Source of the DNA: a virus
Direction: 5' to 3' (one strand)
Virus record (IMG/VR): IMGVR_UViG_3300033148_006087
Coordinates: 1 to 27,724 of that record
Length of the DNA: 27,724 nt
Position 1 is the first letter of the stretch; each line of letters opens with the position of its first letter. Positions 15,556-23,192 of this stretch are shown piece by piece. Made by a program: the position numbers and the translations under genes. A model generated the notes under the pieces. The model worked only from the letters and a program-made list of their open reading frames with translations. It ran no database searches and was not told the origin of the DNA.

Positions 15556-16872
15556 TTATTTGCCCATGTATGAACCTCTGCGTCGTTGTTTATACGCTCT
15601 GTACCGGCGCTTGGGCGTGCCAATTCTTGAACCTATCAGATATCGTAACGCGTCTGTAGCATGACATGGTTCTTTATCCGGTTCCTCTATCATCCACGAA
15701 CGCAGTTCCTCGAACAAGTTCGGTAATTTCTTATAAAAAAAATACAAACGGGGAGCAGGGGATTCCCCCGTAATCGGATGCCGGTGACCTGCTTCCGGCT
15801 CTGCCAATTCACGTAAAATATCAATTGTCGTTAACATATCATCATTTGCGGGCAATGCCGCTACTCCGTATTCTCGATAGCGGTCAGCCAATGTTAAGAA
15901 TTGACCATCCACTGCCTGATGCTTAGCCCATGAATGAGGATCAGCCACACAGTGAGATGGAGGAGAATCCCATAACATTAAAATACCACGTGCATGATCT
16001 CGAATCAACCGTTTATCGTGATAGTACTCATTACAAATATAATAGTTACCATGATAATCTACAGTACCCGCCAGAGCAGCTGTTGTACCAGTAGAATCAG
16101 CAGGATCAAGTCCCACTAGTCTAGGCCACCGGTCAGGTACCGGAAAAGCCTCGATACAGTGAATCGGTAGCGGCTCTAATACTAAACCACCCGGACTATC
16201 CCACGAACCAAATAAATTAACTTTTTTCCAATCTGTCGGAGCAGACATCATCTCATCAAAGAAAGACTTGTCCAAATTGTCTCGATTATCTACAAAGCTT
16301 ATTTCGAAAAGTTCTGAGTTGGGTTTTTGTCCCAGCTTGAACCAACGATAACACCAGTTATGGCCTTTATCAGTATTTCCAACAAACATGCCCTTTTGTG
16401 GATATCCGGGTTGTCTAAGACGCGTTGTAATCTTTCTAGCGATTTCTTCAGGTAGTTCTTCCGCTTGATCAATTAAAAACCATCCAAATTCAGGACCTTT
16501 GTACAAAGCCTCACTTCCAGTATGCAAAAAGAAAACCATAGAACCGTTAGTAAACTTCACAATATTATATTGCTCATTCTCTGATTCTATAATCTTTTGT
16601 GATGGAACCCTGCCCCGGTCCATTTCATGTAATAAATCCATAAAAACTTTTTTAGTTGAAGTCCGCAGCTCCGGGTATGTGTTTCTAATAACAGCCCCTA
16701 CGATCCCGGGGTAACGCAAACATAAATCAATGCCCACCAGACATCCAACGGTGGTCTTGCCGCTCGCAAATCCACCGAACATTGCAGGATATCGTGCTTT
16801 TGATTGAGCAAACAAAGCCTGTTTACCCTTGAGAGTTATTACCCTTCGACCTGATGCGTTTGTGATTGGCAA
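15556..16872 (-). CDS. Terminase large subunit
   Basis: This 438-residue protein contains the ATPase Walker A variant GGFASGKTT (about residues 33-41), a Walker B WFLIDQAEE (about 132-140) and a coupling motif. It also has an RNase H-like nuclease part with LVGLDPADSTGTTAA (about 239-253) and HATDALRYLIG at the C-terminus. It packages DNA into the prohead through the portal encoded next. The start appears to be a TTG at 16872 with GGAG nine bases upstream. The protein is complete and motifs are intact. Confidence 0.9.
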   Translation of the reverse strand: MPITNASGRRVITLKGKQALFAQSKARYPAMFGGFASGKTTVGCLVGIDLCLRYPGIVGAVIRNTYPELRTSTKKVFMDLLHEMDRGRVPSQKIIESENEQYNIVKFTNGSMVFFLHTGSEALYKGPEFGWFLIDQAEELPEEIARKITTRLRQPGYPQKGMFVGNTDKGHNWCYRWFKLGQKPNSELFEISFVDNRDNLDKSFFDEMMSAPTDWKKVNLFGSWDSPGGLVLEPLPIHCIEAFPVPDRWPRLVGLDPADSTGTTAALAGTVDYHGNYYICNEYYHDKRLIRDHARGILMLWDSPPSHCVADPHSWAKHQAVDGQFLTLADRYREYGVAALPANDDMLTTIDILRELAEPEAGHRHPITGESPAPRLYFFYKKLPNLFEELRSWMIEEPDKEPCHATDALRYLIGSRIGTPKRRYRAYKQRRRGSYMGK

Positions 16873-16907
16873 GGTATGTTACTCCATAAATCATTCTAAA
16901 ATAGTCA

Positions 16908-17477
16908 TTATCGGAAAGTTTGATCTCCCGATCCAGGCGCTTCCTCGACCGTGTAATTTTTTTCGATATATTCATTTTCGGAAACAGCCGCTTTAACTCT
17001 TTTTCGAGCATCTTCCACACTCTCCATCTGCACAATAATATTATTCACCTGCTTACCAATATCAATGCCGCCCTTCCTCTGGCTCAAACCCAGGATATTA
17101 GCCGCAATCTTTAAAGCATCGAGCTGAGTACGGTTGTCCTCAATTTCAGTTACTACTTTGCCGTTTCGGACAACCTTCTGCTTGGCATCTAACAGCTGGT
17201 CAAGCTTCGCAGCAATACGAAACTTATCAATGCGGTGAATATCAAAAACCTCACTATCGCGCAATCTCCCTTCAAGTTTCCGCTTAATACGAGAAACCTT
17301 AGAAGCAAGGTACGGATCATCAGGTGTATAACCGTAAATCTCCATGATCGCTTTACGAAACGGCCTGTGTTCCCGGGCTTCGGCGTATCGAACCGCGCGT
17401 TCAATAACCTGCAAGTCCTTTGATGTCATCCGCCCGCGCACAAGCGCCCTACCTTCCGATCTCATTTCTATACCCAT
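16908..17477 (-). CDS. Terminase small subunit-like protein
   Basis: This 189-residue, basic, helical protein has an N-terminal helix-turn-helix-like part (DLQVIERAVRYAEAREHRPFRKAIMEIYGY). A later NRTQLDALKIAANILGLSQRKGG segment is common to small terminases. It lies just before the large subunit gene in transcription, as usual. It would recognise the pac or cos site. No strong ribosome binding site precedes the ATG, so the start could be slightly downstream (ATGAGATCG at codon 5). Confidence 0.75.
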   Translation of the reverse strand: MGIEMRSEGRALVRGRMTSKDLQVIERAVRYAEAREHRPFRKAIMEIYGYTPDDPYLASKVSRIKRKLEGRLRDSEVFDIHRIDKFRIAAKLDQLLDAKQKVVRNGKVVTEIEDNRTQLDALKIAANILGLSQRKGGIDIGKQVNNIIVQMESVEDARKRVKAAVSENEYIEKNYTVEEAPGSGDQTFR

Positions 17478-17481
17478 TGTT

Positions 17482-18183
17482 CTATTTTAATACTGCACGC
17501 AACTTGCTTTTAATTTGTTCTATCACCTGCGAGATATATTGCTGCGTAACACCAAAATGCTCAGCCAGTTCTTCCTGTGTGTACCCGTGATATTTCTTAC
17601 CCGGTATCGACGGGTACCGTTCGACTGTCTCTTTCATAGCAGGCGTCATCTCTGATTCAGGAACCTTACTGTCAACCGTACGCTTATCTTCAGCCGTTTG
17701 GTGCTCGACCGCTGCTAACGCCCACACTTCTTGTTCAAAAGGTGTTAAAACTTTTTCTATGGTCATAGCAAGTTCAGCACGCCATTCAAACCCATCAGCA
17801 TCCGAAATAAGGTGTTCGCGCATCTCATCCGTAGCTTCGAAATCGTTCCCCCCATCATAAAAACTACGCAAGTCTTCTTCAGTACATTCCGAAATTGGAA
17901 TCTCGCGAGCATAGAATCTATCACCCTTGTAGTCAGTAACACGCTTTGGCTGTAATTCAAGAACCGCTTGATCTGTTGCTGTATCCAAATACCACTTTGG
18001 TGTCATGCCCTCGGGTAGCTGCATCATTGCTAACCAGATCTCTTGCATAACATCATCTGCATCAAGTGAACGATCAGTGCAATTATTTCTTAACCACCAT
18101 TTCGCCCAGTGTTCTACTTCTTTGCCCAGTTTTTGATACAATTCAGTGAACAAGACATCAGGCATCCTCTTAGTTTCCAGCAT
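17482..18183 (-). CDS. Sigma-70-like RNA polymerase sigma factor
   Basis: This protein of about 233 residues has a region-2-like helix (DADDVMQEIWLAMMQLPEG, corresponding to region 2.1/2.2 in ECF sigma factors). A C-terminal region 4 helix-turn-helix reads YTQEELAEHFGVTQQYISQVIEQIKSKLR. A long linker between them contains charged blocks. It could redirect host RNA polymerase to phage late promoters. I prefer the ATG at 18183 (GAGGG eight bases upstream) over the GTG at 18198. It overlaps the upstream small gene by 14 bp and lies just before the terminase genes it may help express. Confidence 0.75.
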   Translation of the reverse strand: MLETKRMPDVLFTELYQKLGKEVEHWAKWWLRNNCTDRSLDADDVMQEIWLAMMQLPEGMTPKWYLDTATDQAVLELQPKRVTDYKGDRFYAREIPISECTEEDLRSFYDGGNDFEATDEMREHLISDADGFEWRAELAMTIEKVLTPFEQEVWALAAVEHQTAEDKRTVDSKVPESEMTPAMKETVERYPSIPGKKYHGYTQEELAEHFGVTQQYISQVIEQIKSKLRAVLK

Positions 18184-18436
18184 CGTCGCATCCCTCACTG
18201 GCCACAGTCACTCTTTTAAGGGCATCATCTAGTTTGTTAATAGCATTTGACAGCACATCCAGCATGTCATCGCATAGTTCATAAATACTGGGCTCCTGGT
18301 CATACATAAAAACCAGCGCTTGTGCCGCATCAATAAGCTCACCATAAGCTTTATATTGTTGTTCGGTCAACTTATAATAGGCTGGTTCCTTCAACTTATT
18401 CTCCAGCTTACTTATTGTCATTCTCTTCCAAGTCAT
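18170..18436 (-). CDS. Small helical hypothetical protein
   Basis: This 88-residue acidic helical protein (LENKLKEPAYYKLTEQQYKAYGELIDAAQALVF) starts at ATG 18436 after GGAGG. It is coupled to the preceding small gene by a 4-bp overlap. No motif is recognised. Its overlap with the sigma-factor gene suggests linked translation. Confidence 0.6.
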   Translation of the reverse strand: MTWKRMTISKLENKLKEPAYYKLTEQQYKAYGELIDAAQALVFMYDQEPSIYELCDDMLDVLSNAINKLDDALKRVTVASEGCDDAGN

Positions 18437-18684
18437 TCTATACCTCCAATTTTATTAATACGAACCTTCATTGCTTTTTTAAGCTTTTTGTTAGATATCA
18501 CAATTGGTTCGTTTGTATCAGGATTTACATATTTCCCATTCCTGATAACACCCACCACGGTACGCTTACCGTAGTTTTTCGGTGTTGCCCGCATATCATG
18601 CGAAGCAGGCATTCCGCGCATATCTTTAGCAGTTCCCGCTGGGTGTATGCTAACGGTCTGTACTTTCTTGAGAAACTTTCCCAC
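18433..18684 (-). CDS. Small basic hypothetical protein
   Basis: This 83-residue protein is strongly basic (KKLKKAMKVRINKIG at the end) with a GKYVNPDTNEPIVISNKK turn. It starts at GTG 18684 with a strong AAGGAGGGGG site upstream. The gene begins inside the upstream one (35-bp overlap). No family is recognised; its charge suggests nucleic-acid contact. Confidence 0.55.
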   Translation of the reverse strand: MGKFLKKVQTVSIHPAGTAKDMRGMPASHDMRATPKNYGKRTVVGVIRNGKYVNPDTNEPIVISNKKLKKAMKVRINKIGGIE

Positions 18685-18871
18685 TTTCCCCCTCCTTATG
18701 TTTCAAAAATCTAGCAACGATTCTTTGCAATTCCTCGCAATCTTGTACATCAAGAAGAACTGTATCACGTACAAAACCCGGCACCATATTCTCTTTCTTT
18801 ACCAAAAGATGTAGAAAATGTGATTTCGGTTTATATGCCCCAACAACTGTCTTTTGTAGTATTCTAGCCAT
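18650..18871 (-). CDS. Small hypothetical protein
   Basis: This 73-residue protein (MARILQKTVVGAYKPKSHF then ENMVPGFVRDTVLLDVQDCEELQRIVARFLKHKEG) starts at ATG 18871 after TAGGAGG. It combines a beta-type front half with a helical end. No recognised family. It sits just downstream of the DnaB helicase gene, so a link to replication is possible but unproven. Confidence 0.6.
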   Translation of the reverse strand: MARILQKTVVGAYKPKSHFLHLLVKKENMVPGFVRDTVLLDVQDCEELQRIVARFLKHKEGESGKVSQESTDR

Positions 18872-18894
18872 AACAACCTCCTAATAAAATAAAG

Positions 18895-20205
18895 TTATCT
18901 AAAGAGCTTCCGTCTGTTTTTGTCAAAAAACTCTTCTAGATCAGACTCTTTCTCGGGTTCCAAATCTCCAACCCGGCCATTCTTTAAATCAATCGATAAA
19001 TAACAATGACCAATACCGGTCAACCTTCCCTTAACTCTGTACACTTCCAAAATATTCTTCAATTCCGGCAGAGCTCTCGGACCACGTTCATCTTCCCGAT
19101 AAATAAAATCCATATAATCTGACGCATCCCGAATCTGGCGTGACTCTTTAACCAGATTCTTATCAGTAGGGCGCCCATCAATGTCTTTTAATTGAGCAAT
19201 TATAATCGCCAACGAGTGATTTTGTTCCGCGATCAACTTCAACTCGCGAGCCACTTTACCTAGAGCTATATCAACCCTGTCTTCAGTATCGATCAGCGCG
19301 TTTACCGTATCCAGAATAAAAACATCGGGTTGCCGCATCTTAAGAATAAGCCGCATCTCCGCCAAAGAGTGTGGACGTTCATAAATCCACAATTTCTGTG
19401 TACCCAGCTGCACCAATTTGTCGAGAAACTCCTTTTTCTCGCGATCGTCGATACTCTGGTGCTTCAGGTGCATAATTTTATTCCAATAAATACCGCTTCG
19501 GATACATGCCAGTTTTAGTAATAAATACTCGTGTCGCATCTCGTTACTAAAATACACCACACCCAAACCCGAACGCAACCATCGAGAAGTCAGATTCAAG
19601 GCTAAAGTCGACTTACCGTGTCCACTGGTACCACCTAACGTCACCAGTGTTCCTTCCTCGTATTGACCCAGAGCATCCAAGCCTTCGATCACATTATAAG
19701 GACTCTGATACTGCGGCTGGCTCCGCTTTTCTACCACTGCCTTAGCGTGTTCTATCATATCTGACAAAGAGCACTCAACATCCGAACCAACTTCAGCCAG
19801 GGCTGCTATTTGTAAAGCTGCCTCGCTGCAATTGGCGCGAGTATACATAAATTCATGAAAAATATCGCGAACCCGGCGTTCCAAGTACGCCGCTTCCATT
19901 CCCTTAAAATAGTCATCGCTGTACTCATGTTTGGTTAAAACAGCGTAATCCAGTAATTGACTTTGTTCACCGGTCGTTAAGTCCAACCCGGGAACATAAA
20001 TTTCGTTCAAGTCCTTCTGAATCCGAGCATCAACCATAACCTGAAACATTTTACGGTGCACTCCATCCGCAAACATCTCAGCGTTTAGCCCACGCCGAAT
20101 CATATTCTCGTATAAAGTTCTAGAATTAGCAACGATACCTAAAACACCCTCTTCAGGTGAAATAACTTCGTTTTGAGTAACTTCGTTTGTTAATTCTGCC
20201 TCCAT
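18895..20205 (-). CDS. DnaB-type replicative helicase
   Basis: This 436-residue protein has the RecA-like helicase core. Walker A is GGTSGHGKST (about residues 192-201), Walker B is DVFILDTVN (about 293-301), and IAQLKDIDGRPTDKNLVKESRQIRDASD is the DnaB H4 segment. An N-terminal helical domain precedes it. No primase domain is attached and none is seen in the window. The first residues MEAELTNEVTQNEVIS include two in-frame copies of the 15-bp repeat (20163-20187). AGGAGG next to another repeat copy sets the start. It would load at the phage origin and unwind DNA. Confidence 0.85.
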   Translation of the reverse strand: MEAELTNEVTQNEVISPEEGVLGIVANSRTLYENMIRRGLNAEMFADGVHRKMFQVMVDARIQKDLNEIYVPGLDLTTGEQSQLLDYAVLTKHEYSDDYFKGMEAAYLERRVRDIFHEFMYTRANCSEAALQIAALAEVGSDVECSLSDMIEHAKAVVEKRSQPQYQSPYNVIEGLDALGQYEEGTLVTLGGTSGHGKSTLALNLTSRWLRSGLGVVYFSNEMRHEYLLLKLACIRSGIYWNKIMHLKHQSIDDREKKEFLDKLVQLGTQKLWIYERPHSLAEMRLILKMRQPDVFILDTVNALIDTEDRVDIALGKVARELKLIAEQNHSLAIIIAQLKDIDGRPTDKNLVKESRQIRDASDYMDFIYREDERGPRALPELKNILEVYRVKGRLTGIGHCYLSIDLKNGRVGDLEPEKESDLEEFFDKNRRKLFR

Positions 20206-20227
20206 CCATACCTCCTAGACATAGTCA
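20163..20227. repeat. 15-bp repeat copies in and before the helicase gene
   Basis: TAACTTCGTT occurs at 20163-20172 and 20178-20187, exactly 15 bp apart, inside the first codons of the helicase gene, giving NEVTQNEV on the minus strand. A GACATAGTCA unit lies at 20218-20227 in the short gap just before the AGGAGG ribosome binding site. The helicase start is therefore framed by two forms of the same repeat family. Confidence 0.8.
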
Positions 20228-20229
20228 CT

Positions 20230-20607
20230 CTAAAATAGATCCCGCTCCAAATCAGCCTGTGATAGTAAACGCAAATTAACTTTATCCCTGTCGTTAATTT
20301 TGGCTATGATAAATAATGCAAAGTCCTGCCATAACTTTTTACTGCCGCCCCGTTGTGGCCACGTAGTCGAAACCCGCAACAAACAATCCTTACGGGGTTC
20401 CAAAAACTCGATATCATAGATCAAGGGTACTTCGCTTTTATAGGTGACCGGTTCAATAAATGCTCCCACGGGTGGTGCGCACCCTTCCAGTTTGTATGTC
20501 CGTTTGCCGCCTTCTTTGATTTTTAAATCAGCAAACAACATGCCCGTATACTGGCGTGCCCGTTTCTTATCTGGAATATAAAATACGAATGTAAGCGCCT
20601 CACTCAT
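20230..20607 (-). CDS. Hypothetical beta-rich protein
   Basis: This protein of about 125 residues starts at ATG 20607 (AGGTGG seven bases upstream), overlapping the transglycosylase end by 8 bp. It is mostly beta-strand (SEALTFVFYIPDKKRARQY, IYDIEFLEPRKDCLLRVSTTWPQRGG) with a helical LWQDFALFIIAKIND segment. No motif is recognised. Context between the transglycosylase and the helicase does not settle its role. Confidence 0.55.
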   Translation of the reverse strand: MSEALTFVFYIPDKKRARQYTGMLFADLKIKEGGKRTYKLEGCAPPVGAFIEPVTYKSEVPLIYDIEFLEPRKDCLLRVSTTWPQRGGSKKLWQDFALFIIAKINDRDKVNLRLLSQADLERDLF

Positions 20608-21232
20608 CTGGTACCACCTTTCCAAACTCTAACGAAAACGCTTTGTCGAGCTCGCGTTCCTTAGCAAGTACTTTTGCCTGATGTTCCGCACTTTTAAGCG
20701 AAAATCCGTTATACAGCATTACCGCCTCATCCCATGTTCCATACTTTTCATAGCGTGCTCGCAGGTGTTTACAGCCATATTGTAAATTCGTTCTCGGGTC
20801 AAGCCTATTAATTTTTCCAAAGTATCTGGAATTAAGCTGCATAAGCCCTTTATCGTTCGACCCATCCTTATTACCGTGCCCATTCACTGCCCCCGGATTA
20901 AAATTACTTTCAGCCCAGATCAATGAGAACAACACGTTCTCTGGAATATCATACGTATAAGCTGCACTTAAAATCAAATACGTTAAATCCATATCCTTTA
21001 CGTAGGTATTATAAAACACAGCTACAGCATCAAGTCTGCCTTTCTGTCGATACTCTGCAATATGTTCTGCAATGTCAAGTCTCGACATCGGTGCAGTGTA
21101 CTCTATTCGAGTAACCTGAACTTCTTGAACTTCGACTATTGTTTTGGGTTTATGGGACATAAAACCCAAGAAAAATACTGCTGCAAGAACAGCAGCCACT
21201 ATCAAGGTGTGTCTCAAAAGTGGTTTAATCAT
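20600..21232 (-). CDS. Membrane-anchored lytic transglycosylase
   Basis: This 210-residue protein has an N-terminal membrane segment (about residues 8-25), then a linker. A lysozyme-like SLT domain follows, with IWAESNFNPGAVNGHG containing the catalytic Glu (about residue 108), DKGLMQLN (about 126-133) and AVMLYNGF (about 172-179). It cleaves the glycan strands of peptidoglycan. The anchor would place it in the periplasm or virion, so it could aid DNA entry, assembly or lysis. It begins after GGGAGAAAG and is coupled to the upstream 52-residue gene by ATGA. Confidence 0.82.
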   Translation of the reverse strand: MIKPLLRHTLIVAAVLAAVFFLGFMSHKPKTIVEVQEVQVTRIEYTAPMSRLDIAEHIAEYRQKGRLDAVAVFYNTYVKDMDLTYLILSAAYTYDIPENVLFSLIWAESNFNPGAVNGHGNKDGSNDKGLMQLNSRYFGKINRLDPRTNLQYGCKHLRARYEKYGTWDEAVMLYNGFSLKSAEHQAKVLAKERELDKAFSLEFGKVVPDE

Positions 21233-21387
21233 TCTTTCTCCCTTTTCTTTTTTTTATGTTGGCGATACATTGAATGACAGATTGCTGCACTCTGTTTAAC
21301 TGGTTCACCCGGATGCTCGTGCTGACGCACCGATATGCACCTGCTTACGTACTCTTTCTCCGCTTCACCTTTATGCGGTACTGGCAC
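21229..21387 (-). CDS. 52-aa Cys/His-rich small protein
   Basis: A minus-strand frame starts at GTG 21387 with AAGGAG six bases upstream and ends in a TGA that overlaps the transglycosylase ATG. It encodes 52 residues with CISVRQHEH and AAICHSMYRQH, a Cys-His pattern that could bind zinc, and a very basic end (HKKKKREKE). The ribosome binding site lies at the end of the third 15-bp repeat copy. Gap-filling position and good signals make it likely real. Function unknown. Confidence 0.55.
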   Translation of the reverse strand: MPVPHKGEAEKEYVSRCISVRQHEHPGEPVKQSAAICHSMYRQHKKKKREKE

Positions 21388-21773
21388 TCTGTTCTCCTTG
21401 AATAACTTCGTTTTGAGTAACTTCGTTTTGAGTAACTTCGTTTCTTTTTTCTTGGTCGTGGACTAAGGTCTGGCCTAAGATACCTGACGGCTTTCCAAAA
21501 ATACGAATCATACGCAAACGGTCCGCTAAATCGAAATACTTCATGTGTTCCCATAAGATAGATGACGGCGGGTAACCGCGTAATTCCGTATCTACTTTTT
21601 TCTCGAATAGCATGCAGCTTAACCTCCGCGGGCGCAAGATGCGCTTGAATTTGTTTCTGCATCTTCTTTAACTTCGCCAGCATATACCGATCAGACGCAG
21701 TTACTATGGGTGTATAGTATACATCCAAAACAACACTGTGTTCAGACTTTACGTTTTTGTTCAGTGTTTCCAA
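21345..21773 (-). CDS. Thioredoxin-like hypothetical protein with repeat tail
   Basis: This 142-residue protein has LAPAEVKLHAIREKSRYGITRLPAVIYL, which resembles the helix-strand-cis-Pro part of thioredoxin-like folds, but has no CxxC. The C-terminal third is extremely basic, RKKKRSYSKRSYSKRSYSRR, encoded by three copies of the 15-bp repeat. It probably starts at TTG 21773 with GGGAG eight bases upstream. Another frame across 21371-21637 reads the same repeats as NEVTQNEVTQNEVIQ; I prefer this frame because its front half looks like a folded protein. Function unknown. Confidence 0.5.
   Translation of the reverse strand: METLNKNVKSEHSVVLDVYYTPIVTASDRYMLAKLKKMQKQIQAHLAPAEVKLHAIREKSRYGITRLPAVIYLMGTHEVFRFSGPFAYDSYFWKAVRYLRPDLSPRPRKKKRSYSKRSYSKRSYSRRTECQYRIKVKRRKST
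21403..21442. repeat. Three-copy 15-bp repeat in a coding region
   Basis: TAACTTCGTT occurs at 21403-21412, 21418-21427 and 21433-21442, exactly 15 bp apart, with TTGAG spacers. In the preferred minus-strand frame it encodes KRSYSKRSYSKRSYS. The last unit runs into the AAGGAG ribosome binding site of the 52-residue gene. Confidence 0.88.
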
Positions 21774-21924
21774 AGATTACGCTCCCCGCCTTTGCCGGCT
21801 TGTGAGCATCAGCATCAGCCGTATAAGAAGGTCTTTGAGGTTTACGACCAACAGGACCTCTTACCGAGTTCCTATTAGTATTAATGGTTGTCCGACCCTT
21901 AAATATGCGAAATTTCTTTGCCAC
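21742..21924 (-). CDS. Small basic hypothetical protein
   Basis: This 60-residue protein starts, in my reading, at GTG 21924 with AAGGAG eight bases upstream. The earlier in-frame ATG at 22023 has no such site. It is Arg/Lys/Asn-rich (AKKFRIFKGRTTINTNRNSVRG, then GRKPQRPSY) and probably disordered or nucleic-acid-binding. It overlaps the start of the thioredoxin-like gene by 32 bp. No family recognised. The spacer 21925-22059 is A/T-rich and holds no clear gene. Confidence 0.5.
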   Translation of the reverse strand: MAKKFRIFKGRTTINTNRNSVRGPVGRKPQRPSYTADADAHKPAKAGSVIFGNTEQKRKV

Positions 21925-22059
21925 AGCACAACTCCTTAATTTTATTTTTAAAGTAACTTTATCTTCTTTGCCCCTACTCCCTATAATGCCACAAACCAAG
22001 CCGCCGTCCCGGTTTTTTTCCAAAATTTTTTTCGGGATTTTTTATCGGCTTTCTTCTAT

Positions 22060-22458
22060 TTAAAGCAAGTTTTTAGCAAGTTTGTCGGCTTCCTCGTTGT
22101 TCTCGCGCGCGATATAGCGAATAGCTATTGAGTAACTTCGTTTATTGTACTTTGCTTTTTTCAGTAGTATTTCTTTTATAAGATTATAAAAGGTTTTCAG
22201 GTTCTCATCTTTAACTTGCCATTCACCGTTAAGCTGATTCACAACAAGAGTGCTATCACTGTAAACGATAGATGGTTCTCTAAACGCTGCCAGACTAACA
22301 CCATACAGTACGGCGCGGTACTCGGCCTCATTGTTTGTTCCGTTGCCAAGCCGCTCAGCATGCTCCACAAGCAGCTCTCCGTGTTCGTCGTAAGCTACTA
22401 CTCCGATAGCCATTGGTCCAGGATTGCCGCTACAGGCGCCATCAACGTATATTTTCAT
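22060..22458 (-). CDS. rnhA: Ribonuclease HI
   Basis: This 132-residue protein has the four RNase HI acidic positions: DGACSGNPG (Asp6), NNEAEYRA (Glu near 45), YSDST (Asp near 67) and NNEEADKLAK (acidic end near 123). It cleaves RNA in RNA-DNA hybrids, useful for primer removal. The 15-bp repeat adds KRSYS (about residues 105-109) in the loop before the last strand. The start has GAGGAGG upstream and lies inside the preceding small gene (17-bp overlap). Confidence 0.87.
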   Translation of the reverse strand: MKIYVDGACSGNPGPMAIGVVAYDEHGELLVEHAERLGNGTNNEAEYRAVLYGVSLAAFREPSIVYSDSTLVVNQLNGEWQVKDENLKTFYNLIKEILLKKAKYNKRSYSIAIRYIARENNEEADKLAKNLL

Positions 22459-22636
22459 CCTGCGCCTCCTCTAATAATTTCTCGATCATCTCTGCGTCTA
22501 GATTTTTCGGTAGCCAGATAAAACCTTCCACTACACAATTTTCTGCGTGCCCGCCATACTCAATTCTGTACGCGCGCCAATCCTCTAAACCTTTAGGATA
22601 CCGAAACACTGCACATTCAACCAGTGATACTTTCAT
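22442..22636 (-). CDS. Small hypothetical protein, first gene of the minus-strand block
   Basis: This 64-residue protein starts at ATG 22636 with AAGGGG eight bases upstream. A longer frame to 22768 exists but has no ribosome binding site and would cover the A/T-rich leader. It has VSLVECAVFRYPKGLEDW and a helical acidic end (MIEKLLEEAQDENI). No family is recognised. It overlaps RNase HI. Confidence 0.55.
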   Translation of the reverse strand: MKVSLVECAVFRYPKGLEDWRAYRIEYGGHAENCVVEGFIWLPKNLDAEMIEKLLEEAQDENIR

Positions 22637-22815
22637 TAGTGCCCCTTTTATTTTTTTTATATATTTCAGGGTGCCGGCCCTTTTATTTATTTTTCTGGTA
22701 AAACGACCTAAAAGTAGACTATGGCACATAAACGGCATATGGGCTATATAGACCAGTAACTGGGTCATTGGGTTTTTAACCCGGTTTTATTAAAACAGAG
22801 CTATCCTCAAATGAC

Positions 22816-22903
22816 CAATAAGCTTATTGCAACGGTAAACCATAACTAAGTGCAAGCACTAAGTTTATACTGGTACTTCGGCTATTCCCTAAGTTTAAAC
22901 TTA
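22816..22903. repeat. Two perfect 14-bp palindromes
   Basis: CAATAAGCTTATTG (22816-22829) and TAAGTTTAAACTTA (22890-22903) are both perfect self-complements. Between them AGTGC-AA-GCACT is another short inverted repeat, and CTAAGTTTA occurs twice as a direct repeat. Palindromes of this length usually bind dimeric proteins. A repressor operator or origin element is possible. Confidence 0.7.
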
Positions 22904-23192
22904 AACCCAAAAGAGGCGATATAGCCGAAGATTATGCCTTGCGTGTAAGAGCTCACATAGTTTGTTGACATGCTCTGGTCGCATATGCATTTTAAGCATT
23001 CAAGCCAATCCGTAACCGCATGCTCGCTCTTACTCTTATATCTCTCTAATAGTATAGTGGGAAAAATTGCGTAGGTTTACAAGTAACTTTAAACACAAAT
23101 ACAGCCCATAAATATCAAGTTTCGTATATTGTGCCTTGGTACAGACATCTTTAATGCCGCGCGCTAAAAATTAAACCCGTAAAGAGAAAAAA

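Noticed and set aside
16823-17035. 70-residue minus-strand frame across the terminase gap
   Set aside because: It overlaps both terminase genes in another frame and has no good ribosome binding site.
21371-21637. 88-residue minus-strand frame with NEVTQNEVTQNEVIQ
   Set aside because: It overlaps the better-supported 142-residue frame entirely and lacks a good ribosome binding site. It is noted because it shows the repeat in another frame.
22980-23000. Sigma70 promoter with TTGACA at 22965
   Set aside because: No acceptable -10 lies 16-18 bases downstream; it may be another TTGACA repeat instead.
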